64,000 bases of DNA from JAUIAI01 sp041396585 (lineage in GTDB: Bacteria; Pseudomonadota; Gammaproteobacteria; Burkholderiales; Burkholderiaceae_E), in assembly GCA_041396585.1 (NCBI GenBank), contig JAWKYG010000015.1, forward strand, positions 1-64,000, written 5' to 3'. Within the stretch, counting starts at the first letter, position 1; the number at the start of each line of letters is the position of its first letter. The position numbers and the translations under genes were made by a program. Below, piece after piece: positions 9,483 to 18,957 of this stretch. The notes under the pieces were generated by a model that did no database searches, was not told where the DNA came from, and saw only the letters and a program-made list of their open reading frames with translations.

Positions 9483-11078
9483 ATGAGCCTCGAACCCGTC
9501 GACGTTCTGATCATCGGCGCCGGAGCCTCCGGCGCTGCATTCGCCTGGAGCATGGCCGACACCCGGATGCGCATCCTGCCTGGAACAGGGCGACTGGATG
9601 AACCGGCCAGCTATCCGAGCGCCGGTCGCGATGGCGAGTTGCGCCATCGGCGATTTCAGCTTCAGCCCCGAATGTGCGCGCGCGCGAGACGGACTATCCG
9701 GTCAATGACAAAGGTCGCCGATCCGATCGCCAGCTTCTCCGCAGGGTTGGCGGCAGCACCGTGCTCTACGCGGCCCATTTTCCGCGCGTTTTCATCCCAG
9801 CGACTTCAAGGTGCGCAGCTGCGATGGCGTGGCCGATGACTGGCCGATCCGACTACACCACGCTGAAGACCCTATCGCCGAGAACGATCGCATGATGGGC
9901 ATCTCGGGCCTGGACGGCGACCCTGCTTTATCCTGCCAAGCGAATGCCCCTGCCGCCGGTACCGCTGGGGCAGTCGAGGCAGGTAACACTTCAAGGGCTT
10001 CAACGACCTGGGCTGGCACTGGTGGCCATCGGACAGTGCGATCGCAACGCGCCCCTATGAGGGCCGCGACTGTGTGAATCTGGGCCCTGCCTCGGCGGTT
10101 GTGCCAGGGGGCCAAGGCCAGCACCGATATCACCTGTCTGGCCCGACGCGATCCGCCGCGGCGTGCAACTCAAGACCCGTTGCCGGGTTCGGGAAATCAC
10201 GGTCAATGAGAACGGCTTCGCCTCGGGTGTGGTCTATATCGATGCCGAGGGCAATGAGCAGTTCCAACCAGCCGAAGTCGTGGTGCTGGCCAGCAACGGC
10301 ATCGGCACCCCAGAGGCCTGTTGAACTCCGTTTCCGGCCGCTTTTCGAACGGCCTGGCCAATGACAACGACATGGTCGGGCGCAATCTGATGTTCCATCC
10401 GTATGCGTCCGTGATCGGCAGCTTCGATCGCCGCCTCGATGGCCAGTTCGGGCCGGCGGGCTGCTGCATCTGGAGCCAGGAGTTCTACGAAACCGATCGG
10501 TCACGGGGCTTTTTGCGCGGCTACACGATGGAGATCGTGCGGGCGCGGCGCACTGGTCACCGCGATCAATGGCTGAACAGCGGTCAGATTCCGTGGAGCA
10601 GCAGGTTTTCGTGATGCCTACCGGCGACTGTTCGCGCATACGGCCGGCATGGTCTGCATCTGCGAACCTGCCCGAGTTGCACAACCGGGTGGTCCTCGAT
10701 CCCGAGCTGACCGATTCCAGCGGCATTCCTGCCCCCAAGATCCAGTACACACTCAGCGAGAACAGCCGGCGCATGCTCGATCATGCGGTCGCCCGCTCCA
10801 CCGAGGTTCTCAAGGCCGCCGGCGCCACCGAGGTCCATGCGGACTCGCCGTGGCGCGCAGCAGGCTGGCACAACATGGGCACCGCGCGCATGGGCGACGA
10901 TCCTGAAACCTCGGTCGTCGACCGGCGTGGCCGTGCGCACTCGGTGCGCAACCTGTTCATCGTCGATGGCAGCATCTTCGTGACCTCGGCGGGCGTCAAT
11001 CCCACCAGCACGATCCAGGCACTGGCGCTCTATGTGGCCGACCAGATGAAGCAGAACCTCGCCAACCTGTTCGATTGA
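9483..11078 (+). CDS. GMC-family (glucose-methanol-choline) oxidoreductase, heavily frameshifted
   Basis: The intact start MSLEPVDVLIIGAGASG gives the FAD motif. The order FAGVGGST-like substrate loop, VNLGPC, GGCAQGAK, VNENGFASGVVYIDAEGN, VVVLASNGIGTP, MVGRNLMFHPYA, VVLDPELTDSSGIP, AAGWHNMGTARMGDDP, and NLFIVDGSIFVTSAGVNPT is recoverable across three frames. The C-terminal 150 residues (10640-11078) are intact and contain the catalytic His region WHNMGTARMG. At least eight indels fall between 9560 and 10640. The next gene encodes the small subunit typical of membrane-linked sugar/alcohol dehydrogenases, so this is probably the catalytic subunit of a periplasm-facing dehydrogenase. True pseudogenisation cannot be ruled out from the sequence alone. 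Confidence 0.8.
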
Positions 11079-11086
11079 GGCCTTCG

Positions 11087-11572
11087 ATGAGCAACGAAAA
11101 ACCGGTCACGATCAGCGCCCGCCCCCGGCCGTTCAGCGCGCCGCAGTCGGCCACCCTGACCGCATTGATGAATCTCATGATTCCGGCGAGCACGGACGGT
11201 CGCATGCCCTCAGCAGCAAGCCTCGGTCTCTATGACGACCCGGGTTGGCTGACACCGGAAGCGCGCGCCGTTCTGGACCGCGGTCTCGACGCGTTGGACG
11301 CGATGGCGCAGGCCGCCCATGCGCGCGCGTTCGCCGATCTGGCTGCCGATGATGCGATGGCGCTGGTCGAGGCGGCGCGGCGAGAGCATCGTGCCTTCAT
11401 CGAGGCATTCACGCTGCAGACCACCGCGCGATATCTGCAGCAGGATTCGGTGATGATCGAACTCGGTCTCGAGCCTCGGCCGAACTGGCCCAAGGGCTAC
11501 GAGGTGCCCGAGGGCGACTGGAATCTGCTCGAACCGGTCAGGGCGCGCGGTGAGATCTGGCGCAAGGTCTGA
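11087..11572 (+). CDS. Gluconate 2-dehydrogenase subunit 3 family protein
   Basis: A 161-residue partner of the preceding GMC oxidoreductase, starting nine bases after its stop. The segment ATLTALMNLMIPASTDGRMP and the later LVEAARREHRAFIEAFTLQT and YEVPEGDWNLLEPVR fit the small subunit family (DUF/gluconate dehydrogenase subunit 3), which assists assembly or export of the flavoprotein. No twin-arginine signal is evident at the N-terminus and no cytochrome c subunit follows, so the electron acceptor is unclear. Confidence 0.78.
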   Translation: MSNEKPVTISARPRPFSAPQSATLTALMNLMIPASTDGRMPSAASLGLYDDPGWLTPEARAVLDRGLDALDAMAQAAHARAFADLAADDAMALVEAARREHRAFIEAFTLQTTARYLQQDSVMIELGLEPRPNWPKGYEVPEGDWNLLEPVRARGEIWRKV

Positions 11573-11711
11573 TCGGCCCGCCAAGTAACGGCCGTGACCC
11601 GGCCGCCACGATCCTGATTCGGACCAGAGCCTGACCCACGTCAAAGCCCGACCGGCCGTGCCGGCGTAGCCTGTCCGGGTTCTTTTCGGACATGACACCG
11701 GGAGCGATCAG

Positions 11712-12074
11712 ATGGAAGACGTGGAAAGACTCTTGAAGAGCACCGTCGAGGAACTGGAACGCCTGCTGAGCGCGAAGAACGTGCTTGGCGAACCGATAGA
11801 GAAGAACGGCTCGACCGTGATCCCGATCGTCAGCTACGGCTTTGGCTTCGGTGCCGGCGGCGGCACCGGCAACGAGGGCTCGAAATCCGGCAGTGGTGGC
11901 GGCACGGGTGCTGGTGGTGGCATCAAGCCGCTGGGCGCGATCATCATCGACGAGCATGGCGCCCGCGTGGAAGCGGTCAAGGGTCCCGTCTCGAATCTCG
12001 CAGAGATTCTCGGTGATGCGGCGACCAAGGTGATGAATCAGCGCGGCAAGGCAGACGACAAAGCCCAGAGCTGA
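11712..12074 (+). CDS. YtfJ/GerW-family protein
   Basis: A 120-residue protein with the family plan: acidic helical N-terminus (VERLLKSTVEELERLL), the strand NGSTVIPIVSYGFGFGAGGG, a Gly/Ser-rich linker (residues 57-76) and a second strand KPLGAIIIDEHGARVEAV. In Bacillus, YtfJ is a sporulation protein, but homologues occur widely in non-sporulating bacteria with unknown role. It is followed 33 bases later by a DUF2953 protein, the same pair seen as ytfI-ytfJ in Firmicutes. The pairing suggests a conserved module at the membrane. Confidence 0.85.
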   Translation: MEDVERLLKSTVEELERLLSAKNVLGEPIEKNGSTVIPIVSYGFGFGAGGGTGNEGSKSGSGGGTGAGGGIKPLGAIIIDEHGARVEAVKGPVSNLAEILGDAATKVMNQRGKADDKAQS

Positions 12075-12107
12075 GACGCGCAAGGTCAGCACGCCGAGGA
12101 TCGCCAC

Positions 12108-12701
12108 ATGGCTGGGTTGACCATGGTGCTCTGGCTGGTTCTCGCCATCATCGCGATCATCCTGATCGCGGTCATCCTCGTACTCGCGATTCCGGTACAT
12201 CTGCAGTTACAGGCGGCTTCGGCACCCGAGCGCCGGGTGCTTATCCGCCTGGGCTTGTTCGACGGCCACGTGCGCTGGATCTCCCTTGTCGACAGCTCCC
12301 GGCCGCCGAAGGACAACGACAGACGGCATGAGCGAAGCAACAAGGCGCGCAAGCACCGGCGCTCGAAGGCACGCCGGCGCAATCTCATCTCGCGAATCAT
12401 CACGGCCGGCCCGGACCTGGTCCGTGGCCTGCTGCACTCCATCTCGTTCGAACGCGTACGATTGAACTGTCGCTTCGGCCTGGACGATCCGGCGGACACC
12501 GGACAGGTGTACGGGCTGCTCACGCCATGGCTGTTTGCCACGCCACTGGGTTGGTCGCAAGCGGGGCCCGTTCGGGTCACTCCCGTCTTTGACAGACGCT
12601 GTCTCGAAGGCGATGCAGACATCGCGCTCGTGGTCACCCCATGGCGCTTCGTGCCGCCGGCGCTACGCTTTGTCTGGCGCGCTCTTGGGCCATGGCGATG
12701 A
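12108..12701 (+). CDS. DUF2953 membrane-anchored protein
   Basis: A 197-residue protein with one strong N-terminal membrane helix (residues 5-30, rich in I/L/V), then a soluble part VHLQLQAASAPERRVLIRLG, a very basic linker (residues 66-90, Arg/Lys/His-rich) and SFERVRLNCRFGLDDPADTGQVYG, the conserved core of DUF2953, followed by VTPVFDRRCLEGDADI. The DUF2953 protein of Bacillus (YtfI) is encoded beside YtfJ, as here. Function unknown. Confidence 0.75.
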   Translation: MAGLTMVLWLVLAIIAIILIAVILVLAIPVHLQLQAASAPERRVLIRLGLFDGHVRWISLVDSSRPPKDNDRRHERSNKARKHRRSKARRRNLISRIITAGPDLVRGLLHSISFERVRLNCRFGLDDPADTGQVYGLLTPWLFATPLGWSQAGPVRVTPVFDRRCLEGDADIALVVTPWRFVPPALRFVWRALGPWR

Positions 12702-12973
12702 GCGTCGTCATCGATGGGCCGCGGGAGCTGCACAATGGCTGGTACGTTGCCGTCGTTGCGCGAATCCGCGTCGAGGCCTGGCAGATCGCCGGGCTGAGCG
12801 GTTGTGCAGTCGCCCCATTGGCCATGCTCTTGGCCGGGCCCGGCGGCGTCCTCGCCCTCGATCTGGACGGGCGGTCCGCGGCGAGCCCCGAACTCGAGGC
12901 ACTGTGCCCTGGCGCTGGCCGGAAGCGCGCGCACATCCGCCGCCCTGATCGCCCGCCGACCACCCCCTGGTAA
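12692..12973 (+). CDS. Small hypothetical protein after the DUF2953 gene
   Basis: A possible 93-residue protein starting within the last codons of the DUF2953 gene (ATG at 12692 or 12698). It reads VVIDGPRELHNGWYVAVVAR, a hydrophobic stretch GLSGCAVAPLAMLLAGPGG and LALDLDGRSAASPE. The overlap with the upstream stop and the regular codon use favour a real gene, but I recognise no family. The tail is basic and could be altered by an indel. Confidence 0.4.
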   Translation: MAMSVVIDGPRELHNGWYVAVVARIRVEAWQIAGLSGCAVAPLAMLLAGPGGVLALDLDGRSAASPELEALCPGAGRKRAHIRRPDRPPTTPW

Positions 12974-13046
12974 GCGTCCGGTCGGAGCTTCGCGGTCGGC
13001 GTGTCCGAGACCCTGTGTCCGACAACGCGGCTCCACGCTTCCAGGC

Positions 13047-13065
13047 GCCGGCCCTCAGGGCCGGC
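13047..13065. terminator. GC-rich perfect inverted repeat before the dehydratase gene
   Basis: Two 9-base perfectly complementary arms (GCCGGCCCT / AGGGCCGGC) with a one-base loop, lying 74 bases after the hypothetical gene. No T-run follows, so it is only a candidate terminator. Confidence 0.35.
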
Positions 13066-13148
13066 CGACCGAATCCTCCGATAGACTCAGCTATCCCTGA
13101 CGCAACGACCGGCCCACGCATGCCGGCGCACCCCTTGAAGAGGTCCCT

Positions 13149-14859
13149 ATGACCCCAGACAGCCCAGACTATTGGAAAAAGAACCGTGTCGAGATGCGCG
13201 CCGCCGGATTCGACCCGATTCCCAGGTGAATGAGGTGGTGACCCATCGCCAGCGCCGGACCAATGCCCACCGCTGCAACAATCGGGTGCGTGAGATCTCC
13301 GACCTGCTGGTCGATCTGATCGCCAAGCGCGGCGGCCAGGGTCTGGTGGTTGGTGCGCCGGCGGTGTCGGATGCGCTCACCCAGGGCACGCCCACCGCCG
13401 GCTACAGCCTGGTCTCGCGTGATGTCGCCGCCGATTGTTTCGAGATCGGCCACTATGCTCACCATGGCCAGGCGATGATCGTCATCTCGGGTTGCGACAA
13501 GACCGGCGCGGCCGCCCTGATGCCCCTGGCCCGAACCAATGCCTTTGGGCTGGTGCTCTATCCGGGCACGTCCTCGCCCGGCCGGGTGACCTTCGAGCCC
13601 TACGCAGCCAAGGGCACCAACATCACGATCATGGACTGGGCCGAGGGGCGCGCGGCGCATGAATCTGGCCGGCTCAGTCGCGAGCAGTACCTGGAACTGG
13701 AAGCCAATGTGATGCCGGGCAGCGGCACCTGCGGAGCGATGTTCACGGCGAACACGATGAGCACCTGCGCCGAGGCGATCGGGATGATGCTGCCGCGAGG
13801 CGCCTCGCATCCGGCCGACATCGACGCCAAAAGCCCGATCCACCCCGATGTTCAGGCCCAGGCGGCGGCCTCGGTGGATGCGCTGTACCGCCTGATCGAA
13901 GCCGGTATCCGGCCGCGCGACATCATGACCGAACGCGCCTTCGAGATGCGATCACAACGCTCTACGCGATGGGTGGCTCGACCAATCTCTATCTGCATGT
14001 GCTCGCCATTGCGCGCGAGGCGCAGGTGCCGCTGACCATCGATCGCATTCAGGAGATCGGTCAGCGCGTGATGATCGCCAATCTTCAGCCGCATGGACCC
14101 TATGCGATGGTGAGCCTGCATCAGATCGGCGGCGTTCCCATCGTGATGAAAGAACTTGCTGGCCAACGGCCTGCTGCATGGTGACGTATTGACGGTGACC
14201 GGCCGCACCCTGGCGGAGAACCTGGCCGATGTCCCCAGCCTCTCGCGCAGCTTGGCGAACAGAATATCGTGCGCCCCGTTGCCCGCCCGATCGCCGCGGC
14301 CAACAACCATATCAGCGTGCTGCGCGGCAATCTCGCGCCCGAAAGCTGCGTGCTCAAGCTCTCGGGCAAGGTGCTCGAGAACGGGCAGTTCCGCGGCACC
14401 GCGCGCGTCTTCGAATCGGAGCCAGAGACGATGGCGGCGATCCGTGAGGGTCGCATCAGCAAGGGCGATGTCGTGGTGGTTCGCAATGTCGGGCCGGTCG
14501 GCGGACCGGGCATGCCGGAGATGGTGATGCTGACCATCCAGCTCCAGGGCGCCGGCCTGGGCAAGGATGTCGCGCTGATCACCGACGGCCGCTTCTCGGG
14601 CGTCTCACACGGCATTCTGATCGGCCACATCTCGCCCGAGGCGGCCCGCGGCGGGCCGATCGCCGCGGTGCGCGATGGCGACACGATCATCATCGATCCA
14701 GCCGCACGCACCCTGACCCTCGATGTTCCGGATGCTGAAATCGCGCAGCGCATGCAGCATTGGCAGGCGCCGGATATGTCCGATCGGGTGCGCCCGGGCT
14801 CCGTGCACGACAAATACGTGCGGCTGGTGTCCTCGGCGAATTTCGGCTGCGTGCTCTGA
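13149..14859 (+). CDS. Dihydroxy-acid dehydratase-like protein, IlvD/Edd family (frameshifted)
   Basis: Fe-S dehydratase of about 570 residues. Recognisable blocks are SPDYWKKNRVEMRAAGFDP, NAHRCNNRV, VGAPAVSDALTQGTPTAGYS, the cysteine motif ISGCDKTGAAALMP, MPGSGTCGAMFTANTMSTCAE, LYAMGGSTNLYLHVLAIA, IGGVPIVMKEL, ENGQFRGTARVFESE and VALITDGRFSGVSHGILIGH. The frame changes near 13225, 13950, 14085, 14150 and 14245; each correction restores family sequence. The N-terminus differs from canonical IlvD, so this may be a sugar-acid or other 2,3-dihydroxy-acid dehydratase instead of the branched-chain amino-acid enzyme. Next to an SDR on the opposite strand. Confidence 0.8.
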
Positions 14860-14897
14860 ACCGCCCGCCCCTTGGCGGTCGTCTGCAACGTGGCAAG

Positions 14898-14931
14898 CCC
14901 GCGGCGAGCGGATCACCCGGCCCGCCGCGGG
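14898..14931. terminator. Stem-loop between convergent genes
   Basis: Nine-base perfect arms (CCCGCGGCG / CGCCGCGGG) around a 16-base loop, placed between the convergent ends of the dehydratase and the SDR. Position suggests a bidirectional terminator; there is no U-tract. Confidence 0.45.
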
Positions 14932-14940
14932 CACATGCCC

Positions 14941-15690
14941 TTAGTGGATATGCATGCCGCCGTTGACGTCGATCGTCGCGCCGGTGATGTAGCTGGAGAG
15001 GTCGCTGGCCAGAAACAGACAGGCCTTGGCAACGTCGGCCGCCTCACCGAGCCGGTTCAACGCAATCCCTTCGATGATCCTGGCCTTCATGTCGGGGGTC
15101 AGCTTGTCACCGGTGATGTCGGTCTGGATGAGCCCCGGGGCGATCGCATTCACGCGTATGCCATCGGCCCCCAGCTCACGCGCCATCGCCTTCGCCAGCC
15201 CCAGCATGCCGGCTTTGGCGGCAGAATAATGCGGGCCGCCAAAGATCCCGCCGCCTCGCTGCGCCGACACAGACGACATGTTGATGATCGAACCCGAGCG
15301 GCGCTCGCGCATGTGCGCGACCACCGCCTGGCTCGCGTAGAGCATGCCACGCAGGGAGACATCCGTAACCGCCTCGTAGTCGCCGGGCCCGATCTGCATG
15401 AACTTCAAGGGCTGCGTGATGCCGGCGTTATTGACCAGGATGTCCAGCTGACCGAAATGCGCCAGAACCGATCCCACCGCGGCCTCGCACTGCGCCTTGT
15501 CCGTGACATCGCATCCCAGGCCAATGTGCGACGGCCCGATCTCGGCCGCAGCGGCACGGGCCTCATCGGGCTTCAGATCCAGAATGGCAATACGTGCGCC
15601 GTGTTCGGCAAACAGCCTTGCCGTCGCCTTCCCGATGCCACGCGCCGAGGCGGCGCCTGTGATGATCGCGGTCTTGTCCTTTAGTAGCAC
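14941..15690 (-). CDS. Short-chain dehydrogenase/reductase (SDR)
   Basis: A classical SDR of about 249 residues. It has the cofactor glycine motif AIITGAASARGIGKATA, DLKPDE after strand 2 (favouring NAD), NNAGI, catalytic Ser in IINMSSVSAQ and the YSAAK catalytic pair (about residue 155), with RVNAIAPGLIQTDI and the C-terminal ITGATIDVNGGM. I chose the GTG at 15690 because a GAGGGA ribosome site lies seven bases upstream; an ATG at 15732 would add 14 residues. Substrate unknown. Relatives include 3-oxoacyl-ACP reductase and sugar dehydrogenases. Confidence 0.85.
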   Translation of the reverse strand: MLLKDKTAIITGAASARGIGKATARLFAEHGARIAILDLKPDEARAAAAEIGPSHIGLGCDVTDKAQCEAAVGSVLAHFGQLDILVNNAGITQPLKFMQIGPGDYEAVTDVSLRGMLYASQAVVAHMRERRSGSIINMSSVSAQRGGGIFGGPHYSAAKAGMLGLAKAMARELGADGIRVNAIAPGLIQTDITGDKLTPDMKARIIEGIALNRLGEAADVAKACLFLASDLSSYITGATIDVNGGMHIH

Positions 15691-15908
15691 GCTGATTCCC
15701 TCTTTCGTCGAAAGCCTGACAATGCTCGCCATTGTGCCGCGCCGGAGCGGGCCGGCGCGGCCGATGTGTGCGTGCCGGGTGGGTCTGGCAGCTGCCAGCT
15801 GCCCTGCCTGCCACCCCGACGGCGGGCCGGAACGTCGCTCGATATAGACTCGGCATCTTGCCCTCTTATGTGATTGTGGCCGCTGGCCGCCCTACCTGCT
15901 GATCGATC

Positions 15909-17942
15909 ATGGCTCACCCCCGATACCCATTGCTGTTTTCCCCGCTGGATCTGGGCTTTACCACGCTGCGCAACCGGGTGCTGATGGGCTCGATGCACAC
16001 CGGCCTCGAGGAGGCCGAGCACGGTTTCGAGCGCATGGCCGCCTTCTTCGCCGAACGGGCTCGCGGCGGGGTCGGCATGATCATGACCGGCGGCTTCTCG
16101 CCCAATGAGGAAGGCGGCCTGGGTGCCAAGCTGTCCACCCCCGAAGAGGCGGGCCGGCATCGCCTGATCACCGAAGCCGTGCGCGCCGCCGATCCCGAGG
16201 TCAAGATCTGCCTGCAGATCCTGCATTCGGGCCCGCTCGCGGCCACCGAACGCTGCGTAGCGCCGTCCGCGGTCAAGTCCCGCATTGGCCGGTACACACC
16301 CAACGCGCTCGACGAGGCCGGCATCGAGAAGCAGATCGCGGACTTCGCGCAGTGCGCTGCCATGGCCAGGCTGGCCGGCTACGACGGGGTCGAGATCATC
16401 GGCTCGGCGGGCTATCTGATCAGCACCTTCCTGGTCGAGAAGACCAACCGGCGAACCGATCGCTGGGGCGGCTCCTGGGACAACCGGATGCGCTTTCCGC
16501 TCGAGGTGGTGCGCCGGGTTCGCGCCGCGGTCGGCGATGACTTCATCGTCGTGTTCCGTATCGCGGCCATGGACATGCTCGAGGGCGGCCTCGCCCTTGA
16601 TGAAATCGTCGCGCTGGCCCAGGCACTCGAGGCCGAAGGCGTAAACATCATCAGCACGCATTTTTGCTGGCACGAGGCACCGGTGCCCACGATCGCGACA
16701 ATGGTCCCGCGCGCGGCTTTCACCCAGGTCACAGGCCGGCTGCGCAAGCTGCTCAAAGTACCGATGATCACCAGCAACCGCATCAACATGCCCGACGTGG
16801 CCGAAGCCGTGCTCGCGCGCGGAGATGCCGACATCGTCTCGATGGCCCGGCCGATGCTGGCCGACCCCGAACTGGTGCTGAAGGCGGCGCAGGGGCGTGA
16901 AGACGAAATCAACACCTGTATCGCCTGCAATCAGGCCTGCCTGGATCACACCTTCGGGGGTCGCAAACAGGTCAGCTGCCTGGTCAACCCCCGCGCCTGC
17001 AACGAGACGCTGCTGCAGTATCTGCCTGCCCCTGTCGCCAGAAGGATCGCCGTCATCGGTGCCGGGCCTGCAGGTCTGAGCTATGCCACCGTTGCCGCGC
17101 AGCGCGGGCATCGCGTAAGCCTGTTCGATGCCGGTGCCGAGATCGGTGGTCAGTTCAATCTGGCCAAGCGCGTGCCTGGCAAAGAGGAGTTTCACGAAAC
17201 CCTGCGCTATTACCGCCGCATGATCGATGTCCACGGCATCGATCTGCATCTGAACACGCGCGTCGATGCTGCCTTGCTCGCCCCGATGCATTTCGACGAG
17301 GTGGTGGTTGCCACGGGGATCACGCCAAGGCGTCCCGAAATCCCGGGAATCGATCATCCCAAGGTCGTCGGCTATATCGACGTGATTCTCGGTCGCGCGC
17401 CGGTTGGCGGGCGGGTGGCCATCATGGGCGCCGGCGGCATCGGCTTCGACGTTGCCGAGCTCATCACCCATGCCGGGCCCTCGGCGGCGCTCGACATCGA
17501 TGTCTTCGCCCGCGAATGGGGGATCGATTTCGCCAATCATCCGCGCGGTGGCGTCACAGGCGTCAAACGCGAGGTCGCGCGTGCCGATCGCGAGGTCTTT
17601 CTCATGCAGCGCAAGACCGAACCGGTCGGCAGGCATCTGGGCCGCACCACCGGCTGGACCCATCGCGCGACACTGAACGCACGCGGTGTGCAGATGATCA
17701 ACGGGGTCGAATATCTGCAGATCGATGATGCCGGCCTGCATACGCTGGTGCACGGCGAGCCCAGGCTCTTCGAGGTCGATACCGTCATCATCTGCGCCGG
17801 CCAGCTGCCGCTGCGCACGCTCTACGACGAACTGCTGGCCGCGGGCGTGAACGCCAGCCTGGTTGGCGGTGCGTTCGAGGCGGCCGAACTCGATGCCAAG
17901 CGCGCGATCGATCAGGCAAGCCGCCTGGCCGCCACCGTCTGA
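15909..17942 (+). CDS. fadH: 2,4-dienoyl-CoA reductase-like NADH:flavin oxidoreductase
   Basis: A 677-residue multidomain flavoenzyme, close to the 672 residues of E. coli FadH. Residues 1-360 form the FMN-binding TIM barrel; the likely catalytic Tyr is in GSAGYLISTFL and the His in CWHEAPVPTIAT. A [4Fe-4S] cluster is bound by CIACNQACLD plus the cysteine of VSCLVNPRA (about residues 336-356). Then come the FAD/NAD(P) domains IAVIGAGPAGLSYA and VAIMGAGGIGFDVAEL. It reduces 2,4-dienoyl-CoA intermediates in unsaturated fatty-acid beta-oxidation. A related role on other enoates is possible. Confidence 0.88.
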   Translation: MAHPRYPLLFSPLDLGFTTLRNRVLMGSMHTGLEEAEHGFERMAAFFAERARGGVGMIMTGGFSPNEEGGLGAKLSTPEEAGRHRLITEAVRAADPEVKICLQILHSGPLAATERCVAPSAVKSRIGRYTPNALDEAGIEKQIADFAQCAAMARLAGYDGVEIIGSAGYLISTFLVEKTNRRTDRWGGSWDNRMRFPLEVVRRVRAAVGDDFIVVFRIAAMDMLEGGLALDEIVALAQALEAEGVNIISTHFCWHEAPVPTIATMVPRAAFTQVTGRLRKLLKVPMITSNRINMPDVAEAVLARGDADIVSMARPMLADPELVLKAAQGREDEINTCIACNQACLDHTFGGRKQVSCLVNPRACNETLLQYLPAPVARRIAVIGAGPAGLSYATVAAQRGHRVSLFDAGAEIGGQFNLAKRVPGKEEFHETLRYYRRMIDVHGIDLHLNTRVDAALLAPMHFDEVVVATGITPRRPEIPGIDHPKVVGYIDVILGRAPVGGRVAIMGAGGIGFDVAELITHAGPSAALDIDVFAREWGIDFANHPRGGVTGVKREVARADREVFLMQRKTEPVGRHLGRTTGWTHRATLNARGVQMINGVEYLQIDDAGLHTLVHGEPRLFEVDTVIICAGQLPLRTLYDELLAAGVNASLVGGAFEAAELDAKRAIDQASRLAATV

Positions 17943-17972
17943 TCACCCACGCGATGCCTCGCACGCCCCCGA

Positions 17973-18620
17973 ATGCCCGTTGACCTGCCCAAGGCGAGCG
18001 ATCGAAATGCCGGTGTAGCAGGTGTCGGGCGCACGGTGGCCATGGATGAATCCGGCGCCCGGCGCATGCCGCGATGGTGGTGGCTACCCAATCTGCTCAC
18101 AGTGCTGCGCCTGGCACTCGTCGCACCGATTGCTGCCCTGCTCTGGTTTGGCCATGACCAATGGGCCCTGGCATGCTTCGTGGTGGCCGCTCTATCGGAT
18201 TTCGCCGACGGCGCAATCGCGCGCCGGCTCGGCGTCGAATCCCGGTTCGGGGCCCTGGCAGACCCGGTGGCCGACAAACTGACCATGCTGGCAACCGCCG
18301 GCATGCTGACCTTGCAGGGGAGCCTGCCCCTCGCCTATCTCGCCGTCATTGCTTTACGTGATGCCATCATCGTCGGCGGTGCCACCGCCTGGCATCTGCG
18401 CTTCGGATCTGTGCAGATGGAACCGACTGTCAGCTCGAAGTTCAACACCTTGATTCACTTCGTGCTGTTACTCGGGACGATGGCCGTGCGCGCAGGACTG
18501 CTGCCTCCCGGTTCGGCATGGGAGCTGCTGATGGCCGTCGCGATCATGATCACGATCGCCTCTGGCGCCCAGTATGTCTGGGTGTGGGGTCGGCGGGCCG
18601 CCTCGCAGCAGGCGCGCTGA
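17973..18620 (+). CDS. CDP-alcohol phosphatidyltransferase family membrane protein
   Basis: Integral membrane enzyme of 215 residues. The catalytic signature DGxxAR-G-D-D is present: SDFADGAIARRLGVESRFG then ALADPVADK, preceded by WWWLPNLLTVLRL. Several hydrophobic helices follow. Such enzymes transfer a phosphatidyl group from CDP-diacylglycerol to an alcohol (glycerol-phosphate in PgsA, other alcohols in relatives). The N-terminal 30 residues are not conserved-looking; a start at 18042 or 18066 would begin just before the WWWLPN block and may be correct. Confidence 0.82.
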   Translation: MPVDLPKASDRNAGVAGVGRTVAMDESGARRMPRWWWLPNLLTVLRLALVAPIAALLWFGHDQWALACFVVAALSDFADGAIARRLGVESRFGALADPVADKLTMLATAGMLTLQGSLPLAYLAVIALRDAIIVGGATAWHLRFGSVQMEPTVSSKFNTLIHFVLLLGTMAVRAGLLPPGSAWELLMAVAIMITIASGAQYVWVWGRRAASQQAR

Positions 18621-18635
18621 TCAAACCCCGGCCAG

Positions 18636-18657
18636 CTGCCCGCCGCGCGGCGGGCAG
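18636..18657. terminator. 22-base perfect palindrome after the phosphatidyltransferase
   Basis: CTGCCCGCCGC joined directly to its exact reverse complement, 15 bases after the stop at 18620 and before the convergent small gene at 18695. Likely bidirectional terminator; no T-tract. Confidence 0.45.
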
Positions 18658-18694
18658 GCGGTGTGATGGGCTCGTGAGGTATTTCAACAGCCTG

Positions 18695-18957
18695 CTAGCG
18701 ATCCCGACGCGCCGGCTGCCGATCCGGCATCTTCATGATCCGCTGATTGGCCTCACGGGCAACCACACCGGCCTCTTCCGCGCTCTTGTAGCGCCCCCGA
18801 TCGCAATGCTCTTGCTCTGGTCTTTGGTGACGATCCATTGACCGCCCGCCTCCTGCTGGACACTGTACGGCCCCGGGCCCCACGGCCCACGACCGAACGC
18901 ATTCGCGGAGCCCAGACCGAGGGCAATCAGCACGCTAAGAATGAGATACCTGGACAT
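18695..18957 (-). CDS. Small secreted protein, DUF2188-like (frameshifted)
   Basis: About 87 residues once corrected. A GGGAGG ribosome site six bases before ATG 18957 fixes the start. Residues 1-20 (YLILSVLIALGLGSANA) are a signal peptide; the mature part reads GGQWIVTKDQSKSIAI, then, after a one-base correction at the GGGGG run near 18801, GRYKSAEEAGVVAREANQR. That WxVTKD...S...(T/S)AEEA pattern resembles the small DUF2188 domain. Without the correction the frame becomes arginine-rich and loses the motif. Function unknown. Confidence 0.6.

Noticed and set aside
9483..11078. GMC oxidoreductase as a decayed pseudogene
   Set aside because: All motifs remain in order and there are no large deletions or clustered stops after correction; neighbouring essential genes show the same kind of indels. 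Not fully excluded.
15681..17753. 690-residue open frame on the minus strand
   Set aside because: It is the antisense shadow of fadH, rich in Asp/Gly/His/Arg with no domain; the plus strand has a clear enzyme.
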